DNA of 64,000 nucleotides from Bolinopsis microptera (lineage: Eukaryota; Ctenophora; Tentaculata; Lobata; Bolinopsidae), in assembly GCF_026151205.1 (NCBI RefSeq), contig NC_087073.1, positions 3,431,001 through 3,495,000 on the forward strand, in the 5' to 3' direction. Each line of letters opens with the position of its first letter. Positions within the stretch are counted from its first letter, which is position 1. Of the stretch, positions 10,906 through 22,797 are shown piece after piece. A program made the position numbers and the translations under genes. The notes under the pieces are model-generated. The model was not told the DNA's origin and searched no databases. It worked only from the letters and a program-made list of their open reading frames with translations.

Positions 10906-12399
10906 GGCATGTATCCTGGAATAATTAATGCCAATAAATTTTAAAATTCAAGGTCAAAGTGAAACAAATATTAGTGAAACAAGTTTGGTAAAGCTCCTAT
11001 GTTCTATTAGATATAAAGTGGAAATATCAATATTTGAGCATGCAAAAGGTTAGAATCATCAATCATTGCTATCTATTGATCAAATATTTAGTTTTTCGGA
11101 TCAACATGGCTAAATTTGTTTATCCATGGTGACCTTAGCTTCAGAACACAAGGTCATGCAGTAAGGTTTATAATACTTTCCGGGAATTATATGCACTAAA
11201 ACCCGTGGACACTGAGAGCTGATAATTTGCAGATATATCCCGCAAGGGAAGCGAAGGTATTATCAGCATAGACTCAGACTGACTGGCGGCAAGTTTCAAA
11301 ACAAATAACTCTGGCGTTCTATATATTACACACTATATTGTATCATGCGCACGTATCACATTACACCCCTTCCAATCGGAACCGGAAAGTATTATAAAAT
11401 ATAATGCCTTCTCTGTTTCGTGCCCGCGCGTTCCCTCCAGCAAGCTGTCGGGAATTATCACGCTCAGCACTCAGAAGCGAAGGTATTATAGTATTATAAT
11501 ATTGTACCAATATCCTCAATTTCATATGAACATATCCATTACATAATTTTTTCCTGATCCATGACTCAAAGTGCTGAAGGCACAAAAGAGTCAAGGAAAA
11601 GGGTTAGCAAACGAGGTTTTTTTTTGTATATGGTAGCTTGCGACCGTGTGTGCGTGCGTACGTGCCCTTGCCCCCAGTTATCGCCTACGTTTCTACCTGC
11701 GCAAAGTTATTTTTCACAAGTTAGGGTTTGTGTTTAAATGAGGTTTGTGTTTAAATAGGCTCAATAATATACAAGGGGGTTGTGAATAAGACAAGGGTTA
11801 CAGGTCAATTTTTAACTTCAAGAAAACAACAAATTTGTATTTAAATCAATTATATAGCAACAATTTAAAAAATTAAAGTTATTCTATTACTAATATATAA
11901 GGAATATTCCACGGATATGGTGACTTGGACTATTGAGTTGTACCCAGGAGTCGACCGAGCCGGGATGACCCTCATCCTGGCCGAGACCAGGACTGGGACC
12001 GGGAGCGGGATGAAAATAAAAGAGTTGTTTCATTTGTCTAAGTTAAAGTAAAACAATATGAATTTGAAGCTAAATTGGATTAAAAGGATCGAAATTCTGT
12101 TTTTAATATCCCGGCTTATATTCCGGCAAAAATGGTAATCCCGGCCTATACCAGGACCGGGACAAGAACACCAAATCCCCGACAAAAACATCATGCCTAT
12201 GCGTATCAAAATGCCTTAGGGCGTTCTAGAAACAGTTCAGAGCTGTTTTCCTAAGTGCTAAGTCAGCAGACTCTCCTTCTTTAGGAACAGCTTAGCTTAG
12301 CTTAGCCTACCCTGAGTAGAGCCAAAGTGAATGTCATGTATGATGGTTATGTCATTATACATTTTATATGGGGATTTAACTGCGTGGGTTCGTTTCTGG
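10906..12399. other. Non-coding stretch with degenerate repeats
   Basis: Contains the probable BTB gene promoter. Two related pieces near 11200-11265 and 11450-11510 share GAAGCGAAGGTATTAT. A GC-rich block around 11930-12175 repeats ACCGGGA and CCCGGC motifs. No gene was recognised. Confidence 0.4.
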
Positions 12400-12468
12400 T
12401 TGTAGGTTTACAACCTACCAGGACGCGCGCCGAGTTGGAACAGATATTTTACGAGTATCACCCGTTAA
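12400..12468 (+). mobile_element. GC-hairpin mini-element, family A copy 1
   Basis: Starts TTGTAGG with the perfect hairpin GTAGGTTTACAACCTAC, then CAGGACGCGCGCCGAG, and ends ACGAGTATCACCCGTTAA. It is bounded by exact 8-bp direct repeats GTTTCTGG (12392-12399 and 12469-12476). Compared with copies at 23600 and 59855 it has lost its centre (the GTCGAC and ATATATGG part). No ORF. Confidence 0.8.
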
Positions 12469-12771
12469 GTTTCTGGCCATTAATTGATCCGTCGATGGGT
12501 TACTAGACATGAAAACATGTGTCTTTCATTGTTAATAATTTGATAGATTTTTCAGTACACCCCAATATGACTTATAAAATAAACATTTGGTTAATGTTCC
12601 CTTTAAAATTGTAATGAAGGATGCCTCTAAAAATCCATAATATCTTAACAAGGTCCCTAATAAAGCCCTTTTAATATTTAACACGCTTTCTTCTTGAAAC
12701 ATTCTTTTGTTTTCCTTAATTGACAATCATAACCACCAAATTTAATTGCTATTTTGTAATAGCTTTTATAT

Positions 12772-12916
12772 TTGTAGCACAATGCACTACTGGGCCGCGC
12801 CGCGCATCAAATAATTCTTCTCACAACACACAATTAATTTTTCTCTTCGATAGATTGGCGGGATGCACCACTGGGCCTCACCGAGCTGCGAATTGAGGAT
12901 TGACATCGTGAATCAA
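12772..12916 (+). mobile_element. GC-hairpin mini-element, family C copy 1
   Basis: Starts TTGTAGCACAATGCACTAC, contains GGGCCGCGCCGCGCATC, and ends GATTGACATCGTGAATCAA. It is bounded by exact 9-bp direct repeats CTTTTATAT (12763-12771 and 12917-12925). This is a long form of the family, with a second GATGCACCACTGGGCC block inside. Confidence 0.8.
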
Positions 12917-12989
12917 CTTTTATATGTTAATATTATAATAGACTAACAAGGGCGCGGGCGGCTTTGCAGCACTATGCCTTGATCAGCAG

Positions 12990-13090
12990 TATTTTAAATT
13001 ACCTAGCTTGCTATACTAGTCTATTCACATATATACGAGAAGCTTGGAAACGACGCCGCGCATTGAGATTGGCACGCCTGCCTTGACACA
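12990..13090 (+). repeat. GC-rich repeat, family F copy 1
   Basis: The segment from TACCTAGCTTGCT through GAAGCTTGGAAACGACGCC and CGCGCATTGAG to GGCACGCC matches, with substitutions, the segment at 60146-60232. The copies are far apart, so this is a dispersed repeat. Boundaries are approximate, and no direct repeats were found at the ends. Just downstream (13110-13160) lies a GCGCGCGAAGCGCGCGC hairpin followed by GGCTGGC repeats. Confidence 0.55.
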
Positions 13091-13224
13091 CGCTGCAACC
13101 CCTTTTGATCGCGCGCGAAGCGCGCGCGGCCGGCTGGCTGGCCGGCTGGCCGGCGTGCACGAGAGGTATACAACGTGTAGCAACGCCTGCCAAATCACAA
13201 ATCATATTTTAAAAGGGGAGTATT

Positions 13225-13282
13225 TTGTCATACGTTGTATGACCCGCCGCACACGAGTGCGCGGCTCCCCCTGTATCGTCAG
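13225..13282 (+). mobile_element. GC-hairpin mini-element, family B copy 1 (partial)
   Basis: Matches family B: the hairpin GTCATACGTTGTATGAC, a GCCGC...GCGCGGC stem and CTCCCCCTGTATCGTCAG. The 3' part found in the copies at 33895 and 59312 is missing. It runs straight into a reversed family C piece. Confidence 0.7.
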
Positions 13283-13313
13283 GTTTAATTGACGATGTCA
13301 ATTCATGGCAGCT

Positions 13314-13418
13314 TTGTAGCGCGATGCACTACTGGGTCGCGCGCGCATCAAATAATGCTTCTCGCGAGATGCACCACTGTGCCTCACCGAGCTGCGAAGG
13401 ATTGACATCGTGAATCAA
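13314..13418 (+). mobile_element. GC-hairpin mini-element, family C copy 2, nested
   Basis: Starts TTGTAGCGCGATGCACTAC and ends GGATTGACATCGTGAATCAA. It is bounded by exact 9-bp direct repeats ATGGCAGCT (13305-13313 and 13419-13427). The flanks, if rejoined, form a reversed family C element (left GACGATGTCAATTC, right CGGCGCGGCACAGTAGC), so this copy inserted into a relative. The uninterrupted site can be compared with copy 3 at 32562. Confidence 0.85.
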
Positions 13419-13427
13419 ATGGCAGCT

Positions 13428-13705
13428 CGGCGCGGCACAGTAGCGCATCTCGCCGATCTAGCCAGAAGCCTTATCAAGTGCGCGGCGCGGCACAGTAACG
13501 CATCGCGCTACAAGATAAAGGTGAAACCAGAAACGCTAAAGTGAAACTTGGAGGACTTCGCTGCTTCGACGCGCCGCGCAAACTAGCATTCTTGCTTCGC
13601 ATCGTCGTCGATCGTTGCTTTGCTTCGCAGAGCAACGATCTCGATGGATTGACATTGTCAATCAATAGTGAAACGACCGTGGGGTCACAACGCGATACGT
13701 TGACG
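13428..13705. repeat. Rearranged GC-hairpin repeat fragments
   Basis: Contains reversed family C sequence (GGCGCGGCACAGTAGCGCATC and again GGCGCGGCACAGTAACGCATC), the palindrome GATTGACATTGTCAATC near 13653, and a family B 3' end (GTGAAACGACCGTGGGGTC) near 13667-13690. It looks like several nested and truncated insertions. No gene. Confidence 0.6.
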
Positions 13706-13806
13706 TATGGTAACAGGTAAACAATGCTTTCCTTGGAGAGTTATATGGGCAATAAACCGTTTTGGTCTCGTGACAGGCTAGTAAAACATGATTTGAATTC
13801 GATTGT

Positions 13807-13876
13807 TTAGGGCTAGGGTTAGGGTTGTGGTTAGGGTTATGGATAGCTTCGAGGTTATAGTTAGGATTAGGGTTTC
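13807..13876 (+). repeat. Degenerate interstitial telomere-like repeat
   Basis: About 70 bp of degenerate TTAGGG units: TTTAGGGCTAGGGTTAGGG, then TGTGGTTAGGGTTATGG and GTTAGGATTAGGGTTT. TTAGGG is the usual animal telomere unit. The surrounding sequence is ordinary, so this is an internal site and not a chromosome end. Confidence 0.75.
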
Positions 13877-13894
13877 TGTAAAACCGGTATTTTG

Positions 13895-14007
13895 TTAACG
13901 GCCGGGTGATACTCGTAAAATTTTTGTTTCAAATGTAGGTTTATAACCTACCAGGACGCGCGCCGAGTAATATTTGAAACAAATATTTTACGAGTATCAC
14001 CTGTTAA
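13895..14007 (+). mobile_element. GC-hairpin mini-element, family A copy 2 with inverted arms
   Basis: The family A body (GTAGGTTTATAACCTAC...CACCTGTTAA, 13935-14007) is preceded at 13895-13934 by an inverted copy of its own 3' end (TTAACGGCCGGGTGATACTC, then GTAAAA and TTTGTTTCAAAT). The whole unit is therefore a large imperfect palindrome. No flanking direct repeat was found. Confidence 0.7.
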
Positions 14008-15051
14008 ATTGTCGGCGAGTGTGCTCAGTGCTAAATCACTCTACACTCGATCTTTCAGATTTTTTTAAACAGTTGAAAGTAACTTGAATCGATGTATTTT
14101 CGAACGCTGATTCCGAATCACTGGATCACCCCACATGACATGACATAGGGTTAAAATGCTGCCCTAGTCTCTGTGTTCTGATCGATACCATAATTATTTT
14201 AGAGCATCCCAGCTATCTTTTGTTTGAGTAAGTTATGATAAGTGAAACAGTTTTCTTATTTATTCTGAAATTATAAGTTACAGTTTTAAGAGCAAAAGAA
14301 GATATCAGTAGAAGATAAAGAACGAACCGAATATATTGTTAAAGCTGAAAGTGAAATTGTAGCTTGATGCTGGCATCCAGGATATGTATACAATTTGATA
14401 GAGGCGAGGTTTTCAAAAATTGGAGCAAAGATAATATTATGGGCTTTCTAATAACCCGAACCATATAAACTTGTAAATCATATTCAATTTTTCATAAAAT
14501 CCATTAATCATATCATTGATCGAATTCACCTTGCATCACAAGTTTATTTAAAGAAAAAAAATTAAAGGTTAAGTTTAATGTGCTGAGTCGTACCAATTGA
14601 AATTAATAATTACTAAAATCTAATCGTGAATTGGAGACTGTTGAAAGGAAAGTGACTAAGGCTATCCAAGTACTGCATAGTAACACTAATATAGTAACAT
14701 GCAATTGTATCATCTTTTATCCATCTAATGAGTTACTAAGTTATATCTAGGACTCTTCAGAGCAGCAAAGGAGCGAAATCATCAGAATCAAAGTTAATTG
14801 CTAACACACTACTCGATAAGCACGAGCACTACGTAAGTAAGCGCAATGTGCATACCCGATTATAAACTATAATTCAATACGCATTATATATACATAGTGT
14901 TAAGGTTCTAGTGCAAAAAGAGGTGCTGTATGTACAATTCATTACAGATTATTCACATAGTAATAACTTAATTAAACAAAGTAAAATGACGTGATATGGC
15001 CGGTCGGGTTATTTAAAGTAAAATTTCTAAAATCTACAACTACACGCTTCC
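14008..15051. other. Non-coding stretch, no gene recognised
   Basis: AT-rich sequence between the repeat cluster and the 3' side of the tektin gene. I see no domain or RNA gene. Confidence 0.4.
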
Positions 15052-16080
15052 TTAGTGGTATAATACAATCATGTTCAAGGGTACATCAAATTTGAAGAAA
15101 AATTCAGAAGTTCCTAAATGATAAGGGGGACCTTGTTGTGGCTGACAGTCCCTGCCGAGAACATCGTTGCTGGTCGGAAGCTGGAGAAAAATATGAGTTA
15201 CTGAGTTAGTTCACAAAAAACATCCGAAAATAACATTATTTTGTCGATGCAACTTGTGTTGACACCCTCATGAACTTATAAAGATCATAGTTGATGATTA
15301 GATCACAATCTAAAATAAAAAGCAAACACGTGGTTAGAAAAACTGTATGACACAAAAAACATGCTAAACATTGACCACTTAGCATGCTTGATTGAAGTGG
15401 TAGTAACTTTTTATAGACATCATCAATATGTCATTTTATTTGTGTTTGTGTAGAATCTGGATAGAATGATTCATAAAACAAAATACCGCAGAAGTTTCGT
15501 AAAATCAAAGGGCACCAAACTGTGCTTTTCGTAACAGTTCAAAAATAAAGTATATTAGAGTTCCAGAGCCAAAACAATCCGATCAAAGTTTGTGAAGTTT
15601 GTGATTAAATGGAAGCCCATCGTTTAGTAGTTGTATATATGAGATTGACTATGAGTGAGTTTTTCTGCGCTGTCTGACTCTACCCTGAAATGATCAATCG
15701 ATTAATTAGTTGATCAAATGTGTAACAGCCAGACAGGACAGAAATTTGAATACAAGATTCTTCCAAATGGCATTTAGATTGTCAACTAACTCAATACTCA
15801 TTTCTAATATGGATTTTCCAGTGTTAAAATTTAGGATGTCGCGACAAATTTTTCCAAATCGCCGAAAATGCAGAGTAAAATCATGGAGATGAAATGCCTG
15901 ACTGTATTGTGAGAAATAATGAAGCCACATAAAGGAAGACGACAGCACAGCTCAACTGTATCAAACTTAAGACAGCCCTGCACAGTTTGTGTATCAAGTC
16001 TGTCACAGTTGCACAATTAAAAGTAATGAGGATGCAACACAAGTTAAAACTTAGCATTGATAATTGCAGAGTCATACTCA

Positions 16081-19000
16081 TTAAAAGTTAATTTCATGCC
16101 TTCTCCAAACAAGGGTTTTTCGGAGTCTCAGGCACTGAGACTGGTCAATGTTCAGAGAGTTTGTCTTTACTGCAATGTCTTCCTCAAGAGCTTTCTTGTT
16201 TGACTCTAAGTTACGAAGCTTGGCGTTGCTTTCGTTGAGCTTAGACTGAAAAATTATTCAATATTGGCGTTTGACAATTGTAAATTATTACTTCAGAATA
16301 CGAAAACTGTATATATTACATTTTGAATCAGTACATTTTGATATTTGTTAAACCGATGCCGATATATGATTTGTACCAAAAATGGATCCATTCCTTCTAA
16401 AAGCCCCTACAAGCCATGCTCAAAAATAATAAGTAGGAACTTTAACTTACACCCAGAGCTTCAATGGAGTCGGTGATTTGAGCCACTTCTTCAACAAGAC
16501 CATATTGTACGGGGTCACGAACAAGCTCAATGTTGGGTCTGTAAGAACGGGTGTTGAGTCTCATGTGTGCAACTCTCATTGGGGATTCCTTCAGTCGTAT
16601 AGCCTCCTTTAGAGCAGCAATATTCTCGTTCATTGAACCGATCTCCAGGCATGTCTGAAAAGTATGAAATATAAAAACGTGGTTTAAAACGCGCGCTCCG
16701 CTTCGCGCGCATAGTTGGTGAAGAAAATTCATGCTCTGATAGTCAAAAACGTATCGCTCCAGCTGTTTATATTTAGGCCACATTTAATAATGCCCAAGTT
16801 TTCCTATTATTATAGCCACGGCATGCTTATTCGATGCCAGCACCCTCGACAAAACCTTAGTTTTAAACATTAGCTTGCAAGAATCGTAAAAGATTTCACG
16901 TTATTTAATTCAATTGTACTAATTGTTAGTGGTTTTACTAGCAATGATTATTGGCTGCTATTGTCAATGCTTATCAAGCGACATGTTTAACTGCACTTTT
17001 GCAAAATTTAATAAGCAACTTGTTAAAATAATAGGTTGTTTATTTGAGCGCGTTTTACTGTGGTGTTTACTAAACAATTCGATGGATAAAATATTGCAGA
17101 GAAGCTAAGGGAGTCGTGATTGAGGAATTCATCACCAACGATAAGTTCTATAAATTTGCTATTGTCCTAACAGGACAGCACAGAATTGATGCATGTTTAT
17201 TCATTCCTGAAATGTTTACGTCTTCGACATAAATAGTTTAGTTATTAAGCAACTATTCAAATGTTGCACCACTGCAAGCAAAAAGATTTGCAAGACGTTT
17301 AAGTAAATCATATGCACGAAGCATGAGTAGTAATTATGAATAATCCGCCCTTGGCCATAGTCGGAAACATTTCACATGATATATTAAAAGTTAGACAAAC
17401 ATCTCTTATAAACTAAAAGACAAACCTGATTGAGATTTTCCTCTAGGTTTGTCTTGGCAACGATCATCTCCTTTGTTCGGATTCGGAAAGACTCGTTGAC
17501 GGTCTCAGCCTGCTTGTGCAGGTCGTTGGAAGTCTGGTGCATGGTGTGCTCGTTCAGCTCACGCTGACGGCACGAGGACACGCGCTGCTTCTCAGCGTTT
17601 GTGATGTTGTCGTGAGAGAAAGCTTCGTACGAAACTGGAGTAGCAGACCTGAGATATTTTGTGCACTATTTAGAATACTACTTAATATTTACGCCGACTA
17701 AAACATAAGAATTCACTATACTATCCAAAGGAGCCTTCTTGATTGGCGGTGAAATATACAATTTTAAACTTTTCCATTACTATATTTAGATTTGAAAGTT
17801 CCATATTGAAAAAACTAACTTAGGATCAATCTTGACAGAGTTGTTGTGGAGAGACATTCCAAGGGATCCGTTGCTTAGGCCAGCACATCGAGAGTCAAGA
17901 CCATAAGAAGTGCACTTGTCCTTCAAGTCCATTTCCAGATTGCTCTTGCAGTGTCTCAGCTCACTGAAATTAAGTATAGATGATGGTTCACTGACATGGA
18001 CATCTTGTCAGATGTGGAGATGTTTGGTTTACTTTCCCAGTTGTCAGGACACTTGTGTCTGAACTTCGTTAGAATACCTATTGAGAATTAAGAAGCGTAA
18101 TTTTAGTCGATTACAGAGCGACTTGCTACTTTTAGGACAACATTATCCGCCGTAGAACATTCTCGACTGTTTGTCAAATCACGTTGCCAGGCAGCTGTAC
18201 TTAAGCTCCTCTCAGTATAAGCTTACATCTTAAGATCGATCGCTCGATACACGAACGTCTCAATAACCACCCATTAACTAGATATAGAGGCCTAAAGTCT
18301 ACAAACGATCGTTAATTGCTTAATCGACAAATCGCAGTCTGCAAAGCCTAGAATTGTTTTGTAGTGGTTCCGTTGCTAAGAAATAAACGGACAAATTGCC
18401 GGCATAACAACTAAATCGTTCACTTTATTAGGCACACGTCGTTGTTCATCCACTATAAATACCATAACGTTTCGTAAGCGTACTATAAATACCAGAACTT
18501 TTCTGAACGTATTCAAGAAACTAGCTGGGGTTTCTAACAACTGGGCAGTGGGCATATGACGTAAAGTTTATACCAAAAACACATTTGTAAAATGATATTC
18601 TCATCGCGTCTACCTCTGATTTGATTAAGTAAATAAGGTCTTTTAAGTTCTACAAATTCCTAGCCGCATTACGTCCCCTACTAAAGTAAGGTTCTGATAC
18701 TGTTGAACTTTAGCGGCACTGGACATGATGTTAGGAAGAATCACATTTAATGGATCAGACCGGTGGTCGGTAAGGTGAACCTCCTCGGAAATGGCAGTCA
18801 ATCACGTAATTCCATCTAAATCGAATCGTGTACACTTAATAAGATCAGAACGGGTGGTATTTGGAGACCACATTAATTGGTTGTCATAGAAATATGCAAC
18901 ACATTTGCAAGATGTATTGGGTATACCAAGTATCAGTGCTCAGCTTTTATCAATCAACAATGATCTTGATAATTGGTTGGATTATCATCACGCACTGAGG

Positions 19001-22000
19001 TATTTAAGAACAATGATCTAAGTCACAAAGCAAGGACGGAGTGACACTTACTAAGTTCAGCTAACAGATGGGTCATGGAACGCCGGGTCAGCGGATCGGG
19101 GCGCAATGTAGCGACTCAATGAGAACGAGTTGATAGCGATTATTTCCTGTCGTTTTTCAGTCATCGTCAGAAAAGTTTTAATACCCTCGTTACTCTACAG
19201 TTGATCTCACCTAAAACCTACCGTACACGACTTATTGTGAAAGCTTCACTTCAACTTTTACGAAATGGGAAAGTTTTTGTGAGTCCTCATCTTGTTGAAT
19301 ATGTCGATAAAAGACAAGGCCAATAGGGTGAAAACTACAAATCTTAGGACACATGTAATCATTTTGACGACACAGATTTCAACACTCATCTAACAAGGTT
19401 TTCACGAAGTTTTGACCAATCCTCAGTTAAAAACGTGCGAGATAACACCCGCGGCAAACCTTCATTTGATGACATGCACATCATACTACAGCAGTATGCA
19501 TGCGATGAACAGTCAAGTCACCAATTGCTTACAACTTGAGACAAAACGACTAGAATAAGTTAATCAACTCAAAATATAAGACTTTCTATCTAGTTTAGTG
19601 ACATTTTCAAACCTCAGTTGTCGGTCACTCTCCAGGATCCTCTGTTGAAGAAGCGCCTGAATGTTCTCGATCATCTCAACCTCCTGAAATAAAATAAAGT
19701 CGAGCACTTAGTTCAATTCATGTCCATTTCACTGCTGAATAAAATAGCCAGGTTCTTAAATATAAATAACATAAAGAGATGCGGCCCCGTAAAAGCTTGC
19801 TAAAGTACCGTAAAATGAATGACTTACATGTTGCGCGCTAAAAATCAATCACTTTATATCCACGTGAACATAGTGTTCGGTCTGATATGAATCATATCAT
19901 TTGATATATCTGCATGCGTCACTAATATGAAGGAATTTGTATCACATGTAGTCGGTCAATTGATTAAAACGATGTGACGAACTCCTGCTGAAGGTGTACA
20001 GCAGAAAAGCTCTCAAACTCGTGGTATGTACGCAGGTCGGCTCTATAATGTCGTTTAGAAATGTGCATGTCGATGGTGGGGTAATTTTCTAAAATGCTTG
20101 TTTAATTAGGACACCTGGACTGCGCATTGTGCAAGCTCGCCTTCACAACTGCACTGTGTTCAGCGGCTCATGCTGCAGGCAACGTTCAACACTCATTTAT
20201 CATCTCACACAGCACCGGGATAACATGGATTTTAACAAAACCCGATGTTAAGAAGTTCAGAAATGAAAAGCTTTGGAGTTGACAAAACTGTCAATTTAAT
20301 CACAAGACTAAAGGATCTGTTTCAGTTTTAAAGCAAGGGCTGCAACCCCCCCCCCCCTCCTCAGGGGCTCGGGTCCCGTGTTTAGCTAGAATAAGGCTAA
20401 ATTTAATTCAAATAAAAATCTGAACGTTCGCTTGACACATGGGTCGATGATTCTGAATATAAAGTTTACAGTTCGATCAATGTTGCTGCCTGAGTTTTCC
20501 ATTTTTCTACAAGAGTATTCTGCTGATTAAAAAATAAAAATTGATTTGTAACATTTAAACAACGATCACGAGAAGTCAGCTGATAACAATCGCTTTCCTT
20601 CGAATTCGCAAGAATTGGCCAATATTAAACGCTTTGGATTCATGTTATAAAATTGGTCAGTAAATGCTTACTATCTTATCTTAAAATAACCCAGCATCTC
20701 ACAAAATATTCTCATAAAATGAAAGGTGGCCATAACTATCTGTTGAGAGAACATAAAATATCATGAAATGAATTGGCCGGTGGTACATTTGCGTCCTGCA
20801 CTAGAGGACCACATAATGGCAATCTTAAAATGATCGTGTATAGCATGGTGAATGAATGACATGACACTCTAATGATAATAGTCACGTGGACACATTGTCA
20901 GTAATATAGGTTATGCGAGCTCTTTGATTAAAATCACCCAGGTAAACGTTAAAATGCTTCTATTTCTAAGTGTGTTCAATTTAACCTATCAAAAACAAAA
21001 AATAAGTTAGAGTTCCTAAATTAAACAGTGGCATGGTATTCGAAGGGTGAATGAACGGTCAATGTGGATGACAGTTAAATGATTTATGAAGGAGCAACTT
21101 GATCGAAAACACTTGTAAAGATGATATATTTGATATAAATATTCTAAGTTTATAAAATGGAAAGGTGTTCCATTTACGTTCTATGAATCGAAAAGAGTTA
21201 TGGGCTCATAAATTCCTACTGCAGAAACAACAATTTGATAGTATCAGTCTGTTTTATAGCCGAAAAATAAGACCATTACCATCATTGCTATCGTTACCAT
21301 CACTCTTCAGCGATATATCAAATCGGCAATTTTTGTGGAATTTAGACATGAGAAGTATCCCACACTGAGAATCTACTCTAAATATTTTCCCAAAATTGAG
21401 AAAGCAACAGTTAATAATAGCATGTTACTCTGAGAGTCTATTTTTATTAACATTCTCATTACTGTGCTTATGAACAATATAATCTTGTCTTACAGACCTA
21501 GCACTAACTAATTTGATCAACCACCAAATGTACTTTTTGATTTATTATTGACAAACTTTTATTAAGTGAAACATCTGGATTATGACTTTACTTCAGTTAC
21601 TATAAAGTGCTCAAAAATTATCATGATAAAACTGATAGCTTTTTAATCGATAGTATTTTCATTTTCAAAAGGTACTTAACAGAGTGGTCCCAGTATAGTG
21701 TTACATTGATTGCCTTTCCCATGCATTAGATTAAAATATATATTCTGTTATTATGATTGGAGCACTACAATTGACTTTAAATAGCAAAAATTGATTGTTT
21801 AAATTTGTACTTTTGACCAATGTAATCACAGATTTACAAGCAAGATCATCAATTATGCATATGAAATGCATGACAAAATACAGTAGTTTCTCAATTAGTG
21901 GCGAGATAAACATAGATAGCTACAGTTGGCTTCATTTTCAAGTAAAACCACTGGTACCCTGGCCCTGCCTAAGATCAAGAATTGGGGCAAGGATCATTCT

Positions 22001-22797
22001 AGCGTAAATGTTGCACAAAAATTGTGCCTACCCTCTTGGGAGAGCCACGGTCGGATATAACAAGGACTGAATTGGTATGGATATTAGTTCTTACATCAAT
22101 TTGATGTCATTCATTCAAAATAATTGTAAGGGGTCGTTCACATATTACGTAAGGAGGAGGGGGTTTTCAAATGATTACCTTAGTGAAATTTTGACACAAT
22201 AGCTATGTGTAAAACTGATTACGGAGGTGGGTTAAAAATTGTCCAAAAAGTGATTACGTAATATGTGAACTACCCTTAAAGACATAGATAATCTATAGAA
22301 AAACTTACCTTCAACAGTTGAACCTCTACGTCATCGTGGACCAAGTCAATAGATAATCTGCCTTCTCTGTGCTTGAGACAAGTCGTAGCCACCTCATGAG
22401 GAAGTTGGGTTGCCACGTGAGCCTGTTCAAGCTGTTTCTTGGAGGACATTAGATTAGCAATTTCTTGGTCGGTTTTCTGAAGCTGCCTGTCAACCTCCGT
22501 CTTCCAGTAGGTGATGTTATCGATTCGGTCCTGGAGCTTGACATTAATGTCATTCTGGGTCCTCCTGGTTCTATCAGCTGTCTCGCACCTTAGCCTCTCA
22601 GCTTCTAGACGTAGGTTGTTGGATGATGTCCTCTCAGTACTCGAGGTCAGGTACTGGTTGGCATTTGAACCTGTCCACTCATGAATGGTATACCTGGTAG
22701 CAGGTAATGCAACTCCATTTTGTGGCATACCGTAGCGGGTGTGCTCAGGAGTGTACTTTGTTGAAGGCACAGTGTAATTCATGGCTTGACTAGTCAT
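16081..22797 (-). CDS. Tektin (tektin-3/4 type)
   Basis: Six exons: 22309-22797, 19613-19683, 17820-17963, 17426-17648, 16451-16654 and 16081-16245, together 1296 nt or 431 residues, the usual tektin length. Tektins are coiled-coil filament proteins lining doublet microtubules of cilia and flagella. Visible hallmarks are CLKHREGRLSIDLVHDDVE near residue 140, long heptad-like coiled coil, and the tektin nonapeptide in the variant form RPNIELVRD near residue 348 (canonical RPNVELCRD, so the Cys is replaced by Val). The third and fourth exons carry the IDPKSATPVSYEAFSHDNI segment typical of the tektin-3/4/5 group. Start: the first Met after a possible acceptor (GATAG|GTCAGGT). An alternative last exon at 15052-15180 (-) encodes LPTSNDVLG, which resembles the normal tektin C-terminus better than the annotated WRRHEINF end. 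Confidence 0.9.
22131..22275. mobile_element. MITE with GGGTCGTTCAC ends, inside upstream intron side of tektin
   Basis: Inverted ends GGGTCGTTCACATATTACGT (left) and ACGTAATATGTGAACTACCC (right) enclose about 145 bp without an ORF. The same end motif occurs at 54188-54724 and as partial copies near 59115 and 61240. It sits in the first intron of the tektin gene, about 35 bp downstream of exon 1. Confidence 0.75.

Noticed and set aside
12400-14007. GC-hairpin elements as tRNA-derived SINEs, CRISPR repeats or hammerhead ribozymes
   Set aside because: I found no A/B box pair, no regular repeat-spacer pattern and no CTGATGA...GAAA ribozyme core.
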